64,000 bases of DNA. It comes from Caldilineaceae bacterium (lineage in GTDB: Bacteria > Chloroflexota > Anaerolineae > Caldilineales > Caldilineaceae). A model generated the notes under the pieces. The model had not been told where the DNA came from and did no database searches. It worked only from the letters and a program-made list of their open reading frames with translations. The stretch spans positions 1-64,000 of the forward strand of contig JAPOVP010000035.1 of NCBI GenBank assembly GCA_026708085.1, in the 5' to 3' direction. The translations under genes were made by a program, and so were the position numbers. Of the stretch, positions 1-7,653 are shown piece by piece (positions within the stretch are counted from its first letter, which is position 1; every line of letters starts with the position of its first letter).

Positions 1-46
1 GTAGTGCGGGGGCGACCCCGTGTGAGAGTAGACCGCTGCCAACCTC
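1..46 (+). rRNA. rrf: 5S ribosomal RNA, 3' end only
   Basis: The window opens inside a 5S rRNA. The stretch GTAGTGCGGGGGCGACCCCG followed by GTGTGAGAGTAGACCGCTGCC matches the conserved 3' third of bacterial 5S rRNA (loop E and helix IV region). The 5' part lies outside the window. A hairpin with a T-run follows about 25 bases later, as expected at the end of an rRNA operon. Confidence 0.85.
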
Positions 47-72
47 CTCTTTCTTATATATCAGTAGCTCGG

Positions 73-98
73 AAACTCCCTTAGCGGGAGTTTTTCGT
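73..98 (+). terminator. Rho-independent terminator of the rRNA operon
   Basis: AAACTCCC, a five-base loop TTAGC, then GGGAGTTT running into TTTTTCGTTTT. The perfect 8-bp stem plus U-tract directly after the 5S end supports intrinsic termination of rRNA transcription. Confidence 0.85.
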
Positions 99-252
99 TT
101 TCTCAGGGGCACGCCCAGGAAAGACTGAGGGAACGCGGGAGTCGTGCCTAATGGAAGTGATTCGGTAACCGTTTTCCTCATCTGCTACCGAAAACCGCCA
201 GCAAGTGGTATGATTCGGTTTCCGAAGGGAAGCCTTAGAAGGGATTGAAGAG

Positions 253-525
253 GTGGCAATGCCAGTTCAACGGTCTGCTGAGGAGGTGGGCCGCCTCGGC
301 GATGAGATATACGAAAGAGATATCCGGACACAGGTCGAAGCGACCTGCCAAGGAAAGATAGTCGCCATAGACATCGATAGTGGCGACTTCGCCATTGGAG
401 ACACAGTCCTGATCGCATCGGAGCGGCTGAGGGAGCAACGTCCGGGCGCCGATGTCTGGAGTGTCAGGGTCGGATTCCGGACGCTACGCAACTTCGGGGG
501 CCGACCTTTGCGGAAAACCGATTGA
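253..525 (+). CDS. Small conserved protein paired with an aspartic protease
   Basis: A 90-residue soluble protein without a signal peptide. It contains a block GKIVAIDIDSGDFAIGDT and a C-terminal segment ending VWSVRVGFRTLRNFGG. From memory, such proteins commonly sit directly upstream of retroviral-type aspartic proteases in cyanobacteria and Chloroflexi, in toxin-antitoxin-like pairs. The biochemical role is not known to me. The track start is GTG; an ATG two codons later (259) is an equally possible start. Its stop overlaps the TTG start of the next gene (TTGA), so the two are translationally coupled. Confidence 0.7.
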   Translation: MAMPVQRSAEEVGRLGDEIYERDIRTQVEATCQGKIVAIDIDSGDFAIGDTVLIASERLREQRPGADVWSVRVGFRTLRNFGGRPLRKTD

Positions 526-893
526 TCCAGGGAGCCGTGAACGCTGCTTACGAAGCAGTCATAAGGCTTTCACTACGCGGCCCGTCGGAGCAGGCGCGGG
601 AAATTGACGCCGTGATTGACACCGGCTACAACGGTTTTCTGACCCTGCCGCCAGCGATAGTTGAAGAACTGGATTTGCCCTTTCAAAGTCATGGCCGGGC
701 GACCTTGGCCGATGGCAGCGAGGTCGCCTTTGCTGTTTGGGGCGTCACGGTGCTCTGGGACGGCCAGGCGAGGTTTGTCGAGGCAGACGAGGCGGATGCC
801 ACGCCACTGGCAAGTATGCTCCTGCTCGATAGCCATAGCCTGTACGTGGAGAGCACCGAAGGCGGTCGTGTTGTTATACAGGTGATGGAGTAA
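522..893 (+). CDS. Clan AA retropepsin-like aspartic protease
   Basis: A 123-residue single-domain protein. The motif AVIDTGYNGFLTLP carries the catalytic Asp-Thr-Gly triplet of clan AA aspartic proteases, in the usual hydrophobic-DTG-Ala/Tyr-Asn context. The later LLLDSHSLYVE segment resembles the hydrophobic-hydrophobic-Gly/Asp element that closes the fold. One domain of this size would act as a homodimer, as in retropepsins. It starts at TTG overlapping the upstream stop, and no other plausible start exists. Cytoplasmic, with no membrane segment. The pair is isolated between the rRNA operon and a minus-strand transporter operon. The substrate is unknown; the small partner may be a regulator or target (inference). 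Confidence 0.75.
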   Translation: MIQGAVNAAYEAVIRLSLRGPSEQAREIDAVIDTGYNGFLTLPPAIVEELDLPFQSHGRATLADGSEVAFAVWGVTVLWDGQARFVEADEADATPLASMLLLDSHSLYVESTEGGRVVIQVME

Positions 894-1045
894 TTCCATC
901 CAGCAACCCGGAGTCGCCCATCATCCAGGCGCAGAGAGCAGAGTGCCGCTGAGATGGAAAGAACGGCTGGATTTTACCATTCGGGTGTGATGTTCATGTC
1001 CTTTGTGAACAGGCCATAGCGAACTGCTCTGGGTTCGGAAAAGAT

Positions 1046-1097
1046 GTCACAGACAGGACTGTCTGTGACGGAGGTCCAAATCCTCTTCCTCCGACCA
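1046..1097 (+). pseudogene. Possible 3' fragment of a degenerate tRNA-Ser
   Basis: A perfect inverted repeat GTCACAGACAG-GA-CTGTCTGTGAC is followed immediately by GGAGG-TCCAAAT-CCTCT, which looks like a T-arm, and then TCCTCCGACCA, which looks like an acceptor strand with CCA. This order (long variable arm, T-arm, acceptor) matches the 3' half of a class II tRNA such as tRNA-Ser. The T-loop is altered (TCC instead of TTC) and no 5' half is recognisable upstream, so it would be a remnant, perhaps left by an integration event. A chance hairpin plus similar bases remains possible. Confidence 0.35.
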
Positions 1098-1114
1098 GAT
1101 TCGTGCATCGACCT

Positions 1115-2086
1115 CTACCCTTGCCCATCCTCAAACAGCCAGCATCTCGCAATTTGACCCTCCGCCGGTTCAAAGGCCGGCGGGCTTTCCTGTGCGCACG
1201 GCTCAAAAACCAAAGGGCAGCGCGGGTGGAAACGGCAACCCGCAGGCGGCTCGCGCAGGTCCGGCGGGGCACCGGGGATGAACTGCGGCAGCGTGTCACC
1301 GTGAAGCCGGGGAATGCTGGCCAGAAGCCGTTGCGTATAGGGGTGGGTGGGGTGCAGCAGCACCTGATCCGCGCTGCCAATCTCGACGATCTCTCCAGCG
1401 TAGACCACAGCCAGATCGTCGCACACATCGCTCGCCAGGGCGATGTCGTGGGTGATAAAGATGATGGCCAGGTTCATATCCTGCTTCAGCCTTTTGAGCA
1501 GGTTGGTGATCTGGGTCTGAACGCTGGCGTCCAGGGCCGAAGTGGGTTCATCCATGATGACCACGGGCGGCTCCAGGATCAGGGCGGCCGCGATCATGGC
1601 GCGCTGCTTCATGCCGCCGCTGAGTTCATGCGGATAGCGGTCATATACATCTGCGGGCAGCCCTACATAGGCCAGCAGTTCCAGGGCGCGGGCGATCGCC
1701 TCCTGTTTGGCGACGGTTCCGCCCACCATCAGCGGTTCGATGATCTGCTCCCCTACGCGCAGGACTGGGTTAAGGCCGTTCTGCGCGCCCTGGGGAACCA
1801 GGGACAGCTTCTGCCAGCGAATCTCCTGCCGAAACCGGTCGTCGGTCATGCCGAGAAGCTCCTGCCCGTTCAACCAGATTTCGCCGTCATAGCGGGCCAC
1901 GTTTGTGGGCAGCATGCGCATGATGGCGAGGGCGAGCGAGGATTTGCCGCTGCCCGATTCACCCACCAGACCTAGGGCAGAGCCGCCGCGCGCGAGGGAA
2001 AAGGAGACGTTGTCCACCGCGCGCACGGCGCCGGCCCGGTCGGCATAGTGGAAGGTGAGATCGCGGACGTCAAGGAGCGATGTCAT
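1115..2086 (-). CDS. Peptide ABC transporter ATP-binding protein (DppD/OppD type)
   Basis: 323 residues, normal length for the DppD/OppD family. Visible elements: Walker A GESGSGKSS near residue 42, ABC signature LSGGMKQRAMIAAAL, Walker B VVIMDEPTSALD, and the H-loop ITHDIALASDVC. The C-terminal oligopeptide-transporter extension has the Cys-containing segment PAGCRFHPRCPL, an iron-sulfur-like Cys set typical of this subfamily. It energises uptake of peptides or related solutes together with the DppF-like ATPase at 10.3-11.3 kb. Its start overlaps the stop of the upstream permease (ATGA), so it is the last gene of the operon. The substrate cannot be read from the ATPase. Confidence 0.93.
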   Translation of the reverse strand: MTSLLDVRDLTFHYADRAGAVRAVDNVSFSLARGGSALGLVGESGSGKSSLALAIMRMLPTNVARYDGEIWLNGQELLGMTDDRFRQEIRWQKLSLVPQGAQNGLNPVLRVGEQIIEPLMVGGTVAKQEAIARALELLAYVGLPADVYDRYPHELSGGMKQRAMIAAALILEPPVVIMDEPTSALDASVQTQITNLLKRLKQDMNLAIIFITHDIALASDVCDDLAVVYAGEIVEIGSADQVLLHPTHPYTQRLLASIPRLHGDTLPQFIPGAPPDLREPPAGCRFHPRCPLVFEPCAQESPPAFEPAEGQIARCWLFEDGQG

Positions 2087-3519
2087 GGCGGCGACCGCCT
2101 CAGCCGCGGGTTCACCACCGGTTCAATTCCCAATCCAAGCAGCATGAAGGTGAGGGCGGTAATGACGATGCAGAGACCGGGAGGCACGATCCACCACCAG
2201 TAGCCAAGATAGATGCCGCCGGTGCGGAAGCCGGCCTCGAGTATCTGTCCCCAGGTGGGGATGGAGGGATCGCCGAGGCCGAGAAAGCTGAGGCCTGCTT
2301 CGGACAAGATCGCGGCGGGGGCGCCGAAGATGAGTTGAGCGAAGACGTAAGGGGTGATCTGGGGCAGGATGTGGCGGAACATCACCCGCCGCCGCGACGC
2401 GCCCAAGCTCTGAATGGCTTCGACCAACTGGTTGGTGCGCACGTGGAGGACCATACTGCGAATCTGGATGGTCAGGCCCGGCCAACCGAAGATGACGAGG
2501 ATGAAGATGATCATCCACAGGCTTGGGCCGACGATGAAAAGCATGAAGATGAGCAGCGGCAGCACAGGCACGTTGGCGACGATATCGGAGATGCGCTGGA
2601 TCGTGATGTCGGCCCGTCCGCCCAGATATCCGCTGGCAATGCCCAGCGACGTGCCGATCGCAGTGGACATCAGGGCCGAGATGATGCCGATAAAGAGCGC
2701 TACGGGTACCCCGAACAGCAGACCCCGGGCCAGGTCTCTGCCCAGACTGTCGGTACCCATCAGGCCGTACACCGCGCCGCCCACGACGAAGCGCACTTTC
2801 CCCACACTGTCGCCCTCATCCCGCATTGCAGCTTGGACGATGATCTCGTAGTCGCCGGTCAGGGGCGCGAAAGCTTCCTCAGAGTCGCCGGTGGGGACGC
2901 CAAAGAGGAAACGGTCTACGCGTCCGCCGATCTGCGCGCCGTCCAGCCGCAGATCAAACTCGTCGGCAAGGAAATTCTGCACCGCGGTCACGGTTGCTTC
3001 GTCGGTACTCAGCTGCACCCGCAGCGGCGTTTGCCCATAGCGCAGGAACGGTCCGCTCTCACCTTCACGGGGCCCTCGCACCGTGTGGCGGTATATGCGC
3101 AGCTGTTTGCCGTCCGGCCGTTTGAGCGAGATCAGCACCAGGGGCGGCCGTTCTGCGTATTTGACGTCGGCGAGGGTGACGGCCAGGAAGGTCGGAGGAT
3201 GGGAAGCGGCATAGGTCAGGGGGAAACGCCAGCTATGGACCGGCCCGCTGCGAGCCATCTGCTCAGTGTGCGGCTCCGTACCCTCGAAGACGCGGTGGGG
3301 TGGCCGGGCCTCCCGGCGAAATGAGTTAGTCCAGGCCGGCGGCACCGCTTTAGGGTTGTCCACCCAGACAATGGGGCTGCTCCACTGGCTCTCGCCGAAA
3401 TCCAGTGGAAATACGAGCAACACATAGAGAGCCACCACGATCAGCAGGCCCAACAGGCTGACGCCGCCGAAGCCCGGCCCGCTGCGCAGAAGCTCACGCA
3501 AGGCGTTGGCCCTGTTCAC
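2083..3519 (-). CDS. Peptide ABC transporter permease (DppC type) with large external domain
   Basis: 478 residues against about 300 for ordinary DppC. One N-terminal membrane segment is followed by a roughly 200-residue non-membrane insert. Then comes the canonical core starting at LMGTDSLGRDLARGL, with about five more helices. The EAA-type cytoplasmic loop reads VEAIQSLGASRRRVMFRHILP, the contact site for the ATPases. The insert lies after the first helix and so should face outside, where it could dock the tethered binding protein (inference). It overlaps the downstream dppD-like gene by four bases and follows the dppB-like gene by 73 bases. Confidence 0.9.
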   Translation of the reverse strand: MNRANALRELLRSGPGFGGVSLLGLLIVVALYVLLVFPLDFGESQWSSPIVWVDNPKAVPPAWTNSFRREARPPHRVFEGTEPHTEQMARSGPVHSWRFPLTYAASHPPTFLAVTLADVKYAERPPLVLISLKRPDGKQLRIYRHTVRGPREGESGPFLRYGQTPLRVQLSTDEATVTAVQNFLADEFDLRLDGAQIGGRVDRFLFGVPTGDSEEAFAPLTGDYEIIVQAAMRDEGDSVGKVRFVVGGAVYGLMGTDSLGRDLARGLLFGVPVALFIGIISALMSTAIGTSLGIASGYLGGRADITIQRISDIVANVPVLPLLIFMLFIVGPSLWMIIFILVIFGWPGLTIQIRSMVLHVRTNQLVEAIQSLGASRRRVMFRHILPQITPYVFAQLIFGAPAAILSEAGLSFLGLGDPSIPTWGQILEAGFRTGGIYLGYWWWIVPPGLCIVITALTFMLLGLGIEPVVNPRLRRSPP

Positions 3520-3592
3520 GGCGTTTTCCTCCGCGCGCCGGTCTTCGTTCGGGTCCCGGAGGACGGTCCAGCCGCAAAGCTGCCGATCGGCA

Positions 3593-4648
3593 TCAGTCTG
3601 TGTACCTCACACGAGGATCGAGAAAGACGTAGAGCACTTCCAGTACGATGCGGATGAGGACATACATCAGAGTAAAGATGAAGGTGAGGGCAACGATGAC
3701 GTTTTCATCGGGCGTGCCAGCGAGGGCATCGTAGTAGAGCCGGCCCATGCCCTGCCAGTTAAAGACAGTCTCCACCAGAATCGAGCCTGACAGCGATCCT
3801 GCCAGGCCGAACAGGAGGCCGGTGACGATCGGCGGGGCGGCCACGCGCAGAATGTGGCGGAGGCGAACCCGGCTTTCGGGCAGACCCTTGGCGCGGGCGA
3901 TCTTGACGTGGTCCTCCTGGGCTATGTTGAGTGTGATGGTGCGAATCGAGTAGATCGCCGGCCCAAAGCTGACGAGAACCAGGGTAATCACCGGCAGCAG
4001 AGCATGTGAGACAAGGTCGAAGAAGCGGGGAAGAGGCTCTGTAGGCGGCGGCGTGCTGTACATGCCGCCGGAAGGAAGGATTCGCAGCTGGATGGAGAGA
4101 ATGAGTATGAACAGGATGCCGATCCACCAGGTGGGAATGGCATAGGAAACGGCCGCAAACCCGGAGACAAAACGGTCCAGCCAGGAGCCCTGGCGGGTGG
4201 CAAGATAGGAGCCGCCGGTGATGCCGATGATGGCGGTGATGAGAAACGATGTGGTGAGCAGGAGCATGGAGTTGGGCACGCGCTCGGTCACGATATCGAA
4301 GACACGATTGCTGCCGTCGAAGCTGCGCAGCGAGCGAGCTTCGCCCAGGTCGAGGGTCAACACCCGCAACGCGGTGCGCGGGAGGCGGTAGTACCAGGGC
4401 GTGCGCAACCCATAGAAGATCTCCAGCTCCTCGCGGCGCTTCTCCAGCACCTTTTCCATCTCGTCGGGGTCGCGGATGGTCTCGGCCAGCGCGGTGCGCT
4501 CGGCGCGCAGCTGCTCTCCTATGGTTGCAGCAAGAATGCGGTCGGAAAAGCCGGTCAGGCCCAGCGTCAACACCAGCATGAGCAGAACGACGAAGAAAAC
4601 CCCGACCATGGTGAGGGAACGGACGAGGAGGGGACGAAAAAGTGACAT
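3593..4648 (-). CDS. Peptide ABC transporter permease (DppB type)
   Basis: 351 residues. The first helix (LLVRSLTMVGVFFVVLLMLV) is followed by a longer than usual polar segment with RAERTALAETIRDPDEMEKV, then five further helices. The EAA loop reads HVKIARAKGLPESRVRLRHI, typical of DppB/OppB. With the DppC-like protein it forms the membrane channel of the peptide transporter. Both permeases in this operon carry enlarged external regions, which suggests an unusual docking surface (inference). The gene follows the binding-protein gene after a 100-base spacer holding heptamer-like repeats and an inverted repeat. Confidence 0.92.
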   Translation of the reverse strand: MSLFRPLLVRSLTMVGVFFVVLLMLVLTLGLTGFSDRILAATIGEQLRAERTALAETIRDPDEMEKVLEKRREELEIFYGLRTPWYYRLPRTALRVLTLDLGEARSLRSFDGSNRVFDIVTERVPNSMLLLTTSFLITAIIGITGGSYLATRQGSWLDRFVSGFAAVSYAIPTWWIGILFILILSIQLRILPSGGMYSTPPPTEPLPRFFDLVSHALLPVITLVLVSFGPAIYSIRTITLNIAQEDHVKIARAKGLPESRVRLRHILRVAAPPIVTGLLFGLAGSLSGSILVETVFNWQGMGRLYYDALAGTPDENVIVALTFIFTLMYVLIRIVLEVLYVFLDPRVRYTD

Positions 4649-4748
4649 TACAGCAGTGGTCAGTGGCTAGTGATTGGTGGCCAGTAGTCAGAGGGCAAGT
4701 GAAGTTGCCATTCACTATACACTGTCCACGTTTCACCAGCCACTGCTG
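4649..4748 (-). repeat. Repeat-bearing spacer between binding-protein and permease genes
   Basis: The spacer holds degenerate heptamers of the AGTGGTC/AGTAGTC type found throughout this window. It also has long-range complementary arms (ACAGCAGTGG at its left edge, CCACTGCTGT at the right) and a small internal hairpin AGTGAA-GTTGCCA-TTCACT. Structure here could protect the upstream binding-protein message from decay (inference). Confidence 0.6.
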
Positions 4749-7538
4749 TTAACGCCTGCGGCGCACGAAAAGAATGCCGCCAAAGATGATAATAGCGACC
4801 ACGACGCCGACAACTACGTTGACGGGCAGACCGGCGGCCGGCTCGGATTCAGCTTCTGCAGACTCGGCCTCTTCAGATTCAGACGCAGTGCTCTCCGATT
4901 CGGCTTCCGTATCCGATTCTGAGGCGGTCTCTGTATCGGATTCCGTATCGGACTCTGCTGTGTCGGACTCCGCTTCAGTTTCCGCCGCCGTCTCGGATTC
5001 ACTCTCTTCCTCGTCGGCTGCGGCCTCGGACGACTCTTCATCCGAGTCGGAAGATGAAGCTTCCTCTGTTTCGGAGGATTCTGATTCCTCCGCTGCCGGT
5101 TCCTCTTCGATGATGGCGATATCGGCTTCCAGCTCGATGCGCCGCTCCGCCATGCGGGCCAGCTCATCGCTGTAGGCAACCAGCACCAGTTCGTAGATCC
5201 CCAGATCCAGCTCGTCCGTGGTCTCAGCAGTCAACCTGATCGCAAACCAGTTGGGGTCCAGCGTATCGGCGTCGCCCTGCTGGATGATCTCCCCGGTGGC
5301 GGTGTCGATCAGCAGATAGCGGAGGGAGAGATTGCCAGGCCCATCCAGCGTCAAGGTAACTTCATAGTCGGCGCCCAACTCGATCGGCGGCGCCTCGATC
5401 TCGGTATATTCGATCAGGTCCGGCAGCCCGCGGTAGAGATCGCTGGCCGTGAAGGGGTAGTTCTCGTCACGGAAGGCGGCCAGCTCGGCGAATTGGGCCG
5501 GTGGATCATAACGCTCCAACGTAAAGGGGCCGTTGCTGATAACCATGTGGCCTTTCTCGTCGAACCAGTCGAGCACCGCCGTGTAACGTTCCACACCCTC
5601 CTCGCTGTTGGTGAGAACCGTTTCACCGTCCGCTGTGGGCAGGGTGAACACGTCTATGGGGATGGCCTCTGCACGGCGCAGATCCAGCATGGCCTTGCGC
5701 ACGAGGCGGGCATCCCGGTCCAGCACAAGGCTGATCCATGGCACGTTGTAGCGGGCGGCAGCCGTGTCGCTAAACGCAGCCCGCCGCTGGCCGAATACCA
5801 GCTCATCCATCGCGTACAGCATCTCCCAGGGGGTACTCAACCCTGAGGGGACACCGTAGGAGGCGATGTAGTTCTGTTCAAAATGCCAGAAGTCCACATA
5901 GGCTTCGATGCGATTTTCGTCCAGCACGCGGTAGCCCTTGATCGTTTCCAGGAAGGGGCGCGCGGTTGTGGCGATGACCGTTTCGATCTTGGCTTTATCG
6001 GGATTGTAGGACAGGTCGAAGCCCTGATAGATAGAATAGAGCACATCGGCCATGCTGATCGGCTGGCCATGATGCCACGGGGCCTGGAAGAATTTGCTGT
6101 AATCGTAGACGACCTTGCTGGTGGCGGTCACCTCTTCCCCCACGTTCGACCACCGGCCCCGTTGCGCGTTCCACATGATGGCGTCCGCCGGTACATCCAA
6201 CGTGCCGTCCGGTCCGGCCGTCTCAACCTCATAGTCGATACGGAAGGGCGCCGGGATCCCGGTGAACGGGTCATTCCAAATGGCCGGATCCTGCAGATGC
6301 CGCCAGATGTCGCTGCTGTAGACATCGCCGAATCCGCCGACCGGGTTCCAGGTCGTGCGTTCGGTCCACACCCATAGGTGGCCCACGGTCAGTTCGTCGC
6401 TGCCCGTCTTATAGGCCGAACGCAGGCTCCACAGGCCGCGCGGCCCCGCGGCCAGGTCTTGGGTTATGCCCTCGACACCGGCCTGCACTGGGAAAGCGTT
6501 CATGACGGTGGCGATCCAAATGCGGACCGACTCGTCAAGGCCGATGCGGGTCATTTCGCGATACATGTCGTCGCGCTCAGCCTGGTCGGCGAACTCACCC
6601 TTGAAGAGGCGCTCGCCCAGATCGTCCAGCTCATCATTTTCGTAGTGCCAGAAGCCGACCTCTTTCCAGCCGGGCATGTTCCCCAGCCAGGGGGCATAGA
6701 AGGAGTTGATGCCGCCGAAATCATAGCGGTTGGGCGAACCGCGGCCCCAGCCTTCGGTGTACAGATGCCATTCAAACTGGGCCGGGTCGGTGGCATAGAC
6801 GGTCTGGATGGCAGGCGCGAAGGTCTGACGATTGGAGGCGACCGCGAACCCGGCGTCCTGCAGGGCCGATCGAATCAGATCGCCTACGTCGCGCCGCTCG
6901 TCCTCCACGCGCATGATGAACTTCAGGCGGACCGGCTGCTCGTTGAAATGCCACACATCGTCAACCAACTCTGCGCCGGCCTTGGTCATGGCATCGGCGA
7001 TCAGTTGGCGTGCGTATTCGGGATCGTAGTCCAAATCCGCCTGTTGAATCACGTCGAAGACGGTCAGATAATCGTAATCGGTGGAGGCCACGTTGGTGTA
7101 CATCGGACTCGCCTGGCCCTGGTAGATCTCCCGGGTTACAAACTCGCGGTCGATCAGGCGCTGCATGGCCTGCCGCACTTCCTTGATCGAAAAGGGGTTC
7201 AACCTTCCTTCCGGCGCCGGCGCCGGATTGAGGATCAACGAAATCGTGCTGGCCGGCGCCTCAAAGAGTTGGATGCCCTCGTTGTCGCGCAGCTCACGGG
7301 CCGCGGCAATCTTCAGATTGAAGTAGTAGAGGTCCATCTCCCCAGCTTCCAGATCCAGCGGCGCGCGGTCAACGTTGAACGCTTTGAAATAGAGCCGCTC
7401 GACCGCCGGCCCGGGTTCCTCATGAGGAGGGCTGTATTGGGCCAGGGCCGAGGAGGAGAGACCGATTATGATCGCCAGGCTGATCGGGACGACTTTGAGC
7501 AGCCACGCTGGAACTTTTGTCGACCTAGTCGTATTCAT
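4749..7538 (-). CDS. Membrane-tethered family 5 (peptide) substrate-binding protein, permuted block order
   Basis: 929 residues from the ATG at 7538, chosen because AAAGGA lies just upstream and a signal peptide follows (PISLAIIIGLSSSALAQ). Family 5 hallmarks are present but rearranged. The alpha/beta lobe with LEAGEMDLYYF, NPFSIKEVRQAMQRLIDRE and DYDPEYARQLI comes first (about 45-370). The part that normally starts the protein, with WHHGQPISMADVLYSI and SNGPFTLERYDPP, comes second (about 383-715). A beta-rich domain (715-805), an acidic Glu/Ser/Thr stalk (about 809-903) and a C-terminal helix ending RRRR follow. The protein is thus tethered to the membrane on a flexible stalk. It sits between a BNR-domain gene and the DppB-like permease. 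Ligand unknown. Confidence 0.88.
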   Translation of the reverse strand: MNTTRSTKVPAWLLKVVPISLAIIIGLSSSALAQYSPPHEEPGPAVERLYFKAFNVDRAPLDLEAGEMDLYYFNLKIAAARELRDNEGIQLFEAPASTISLILNPAPAPEGRLNPFSIKEVRQAMQRLIDREFVTREIYQGQASPMYTNVASTDYDYLTVFDVIQQADLDYDPEYARQLIADAMTKAGAELVDDVWHFNEQPVRLKFIMRVEDERRDVGDLIRSALQDAGFAVASNRQTFAPAIQTVYATDPAQFEWHLYTEGWGRGSPNRYDFGGINSFYAPWLGNMPGWKEVGFWHYENDELDDLGERLFKGEFADQAERDDMYREMTRIGLDESVRIWIATVMNAFPVQAGVEGITQDLAAGPRGLWSLRSAYKTGSDELTVGHLWVWTERTTWNPVGGFGDVYSSDIWRHLQDPAIWNDPFTGIPAPFRIDYEVETAGPDGTLDVPADAIMWNAQRGRWSNVGEEVTATSKVVYDYSKFFQAPWHHGQPISMADVLYSIYQGFDLSYNPDKAKIETVIATTARPFLETIKGYRVLDENRIEAYVDFWHFEQNYIASYGVPSGLSTPWEMLYAMDELVFGQRRAAFSDTAAARYNVPWISLVLDRDARLVRKAMLDLRRAEAIPIDVFTLPTADGETVLTNSEEGVERYTAVLDWFDEKGHMVISNGPFTLERYDPPAQFAELAAFRDENYPFTASDLYRGLPDLIEYTEIEAPPIELGADYEVTLTLDGPGNLSLRYLLIDTATGEIIQQGDADTLDPNWFAIRLTAETTDELDLGIYELVLVAYSDELARMAERRIELEADIAIIEEEPAAEESESSETEEASSSDSDEESSEAAADEEESESETAAETEAESDTAESDTESDTETASESDTEAESESTASESEEAESAEAESEPAAGLPVNVVVGVVVAIIIFGGILFVRRRR

Positions 7539-7653
7539 AGTACAGATCCTTTCGCCAACGCCCGCGGCCAGCAGCCACCCGGTTACCGCCCGCCACCGAA
7601 CTCTTGGGGCGTTTGGCAACCAGGACGGCCGCGACCTATTTGCCGCTGACGGC

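Noticed and set aside
2080-3324. 414-codon plus-strand ORF
   Set aside because: Antisense to the DppC-like permease; composition is His/Asp/Gln-rich noise with no family features.
6378-7649. 423-codon plus-strand ORF
   Set aside because: Antisense to the 929-aa binding protein; no recognisable protein character.
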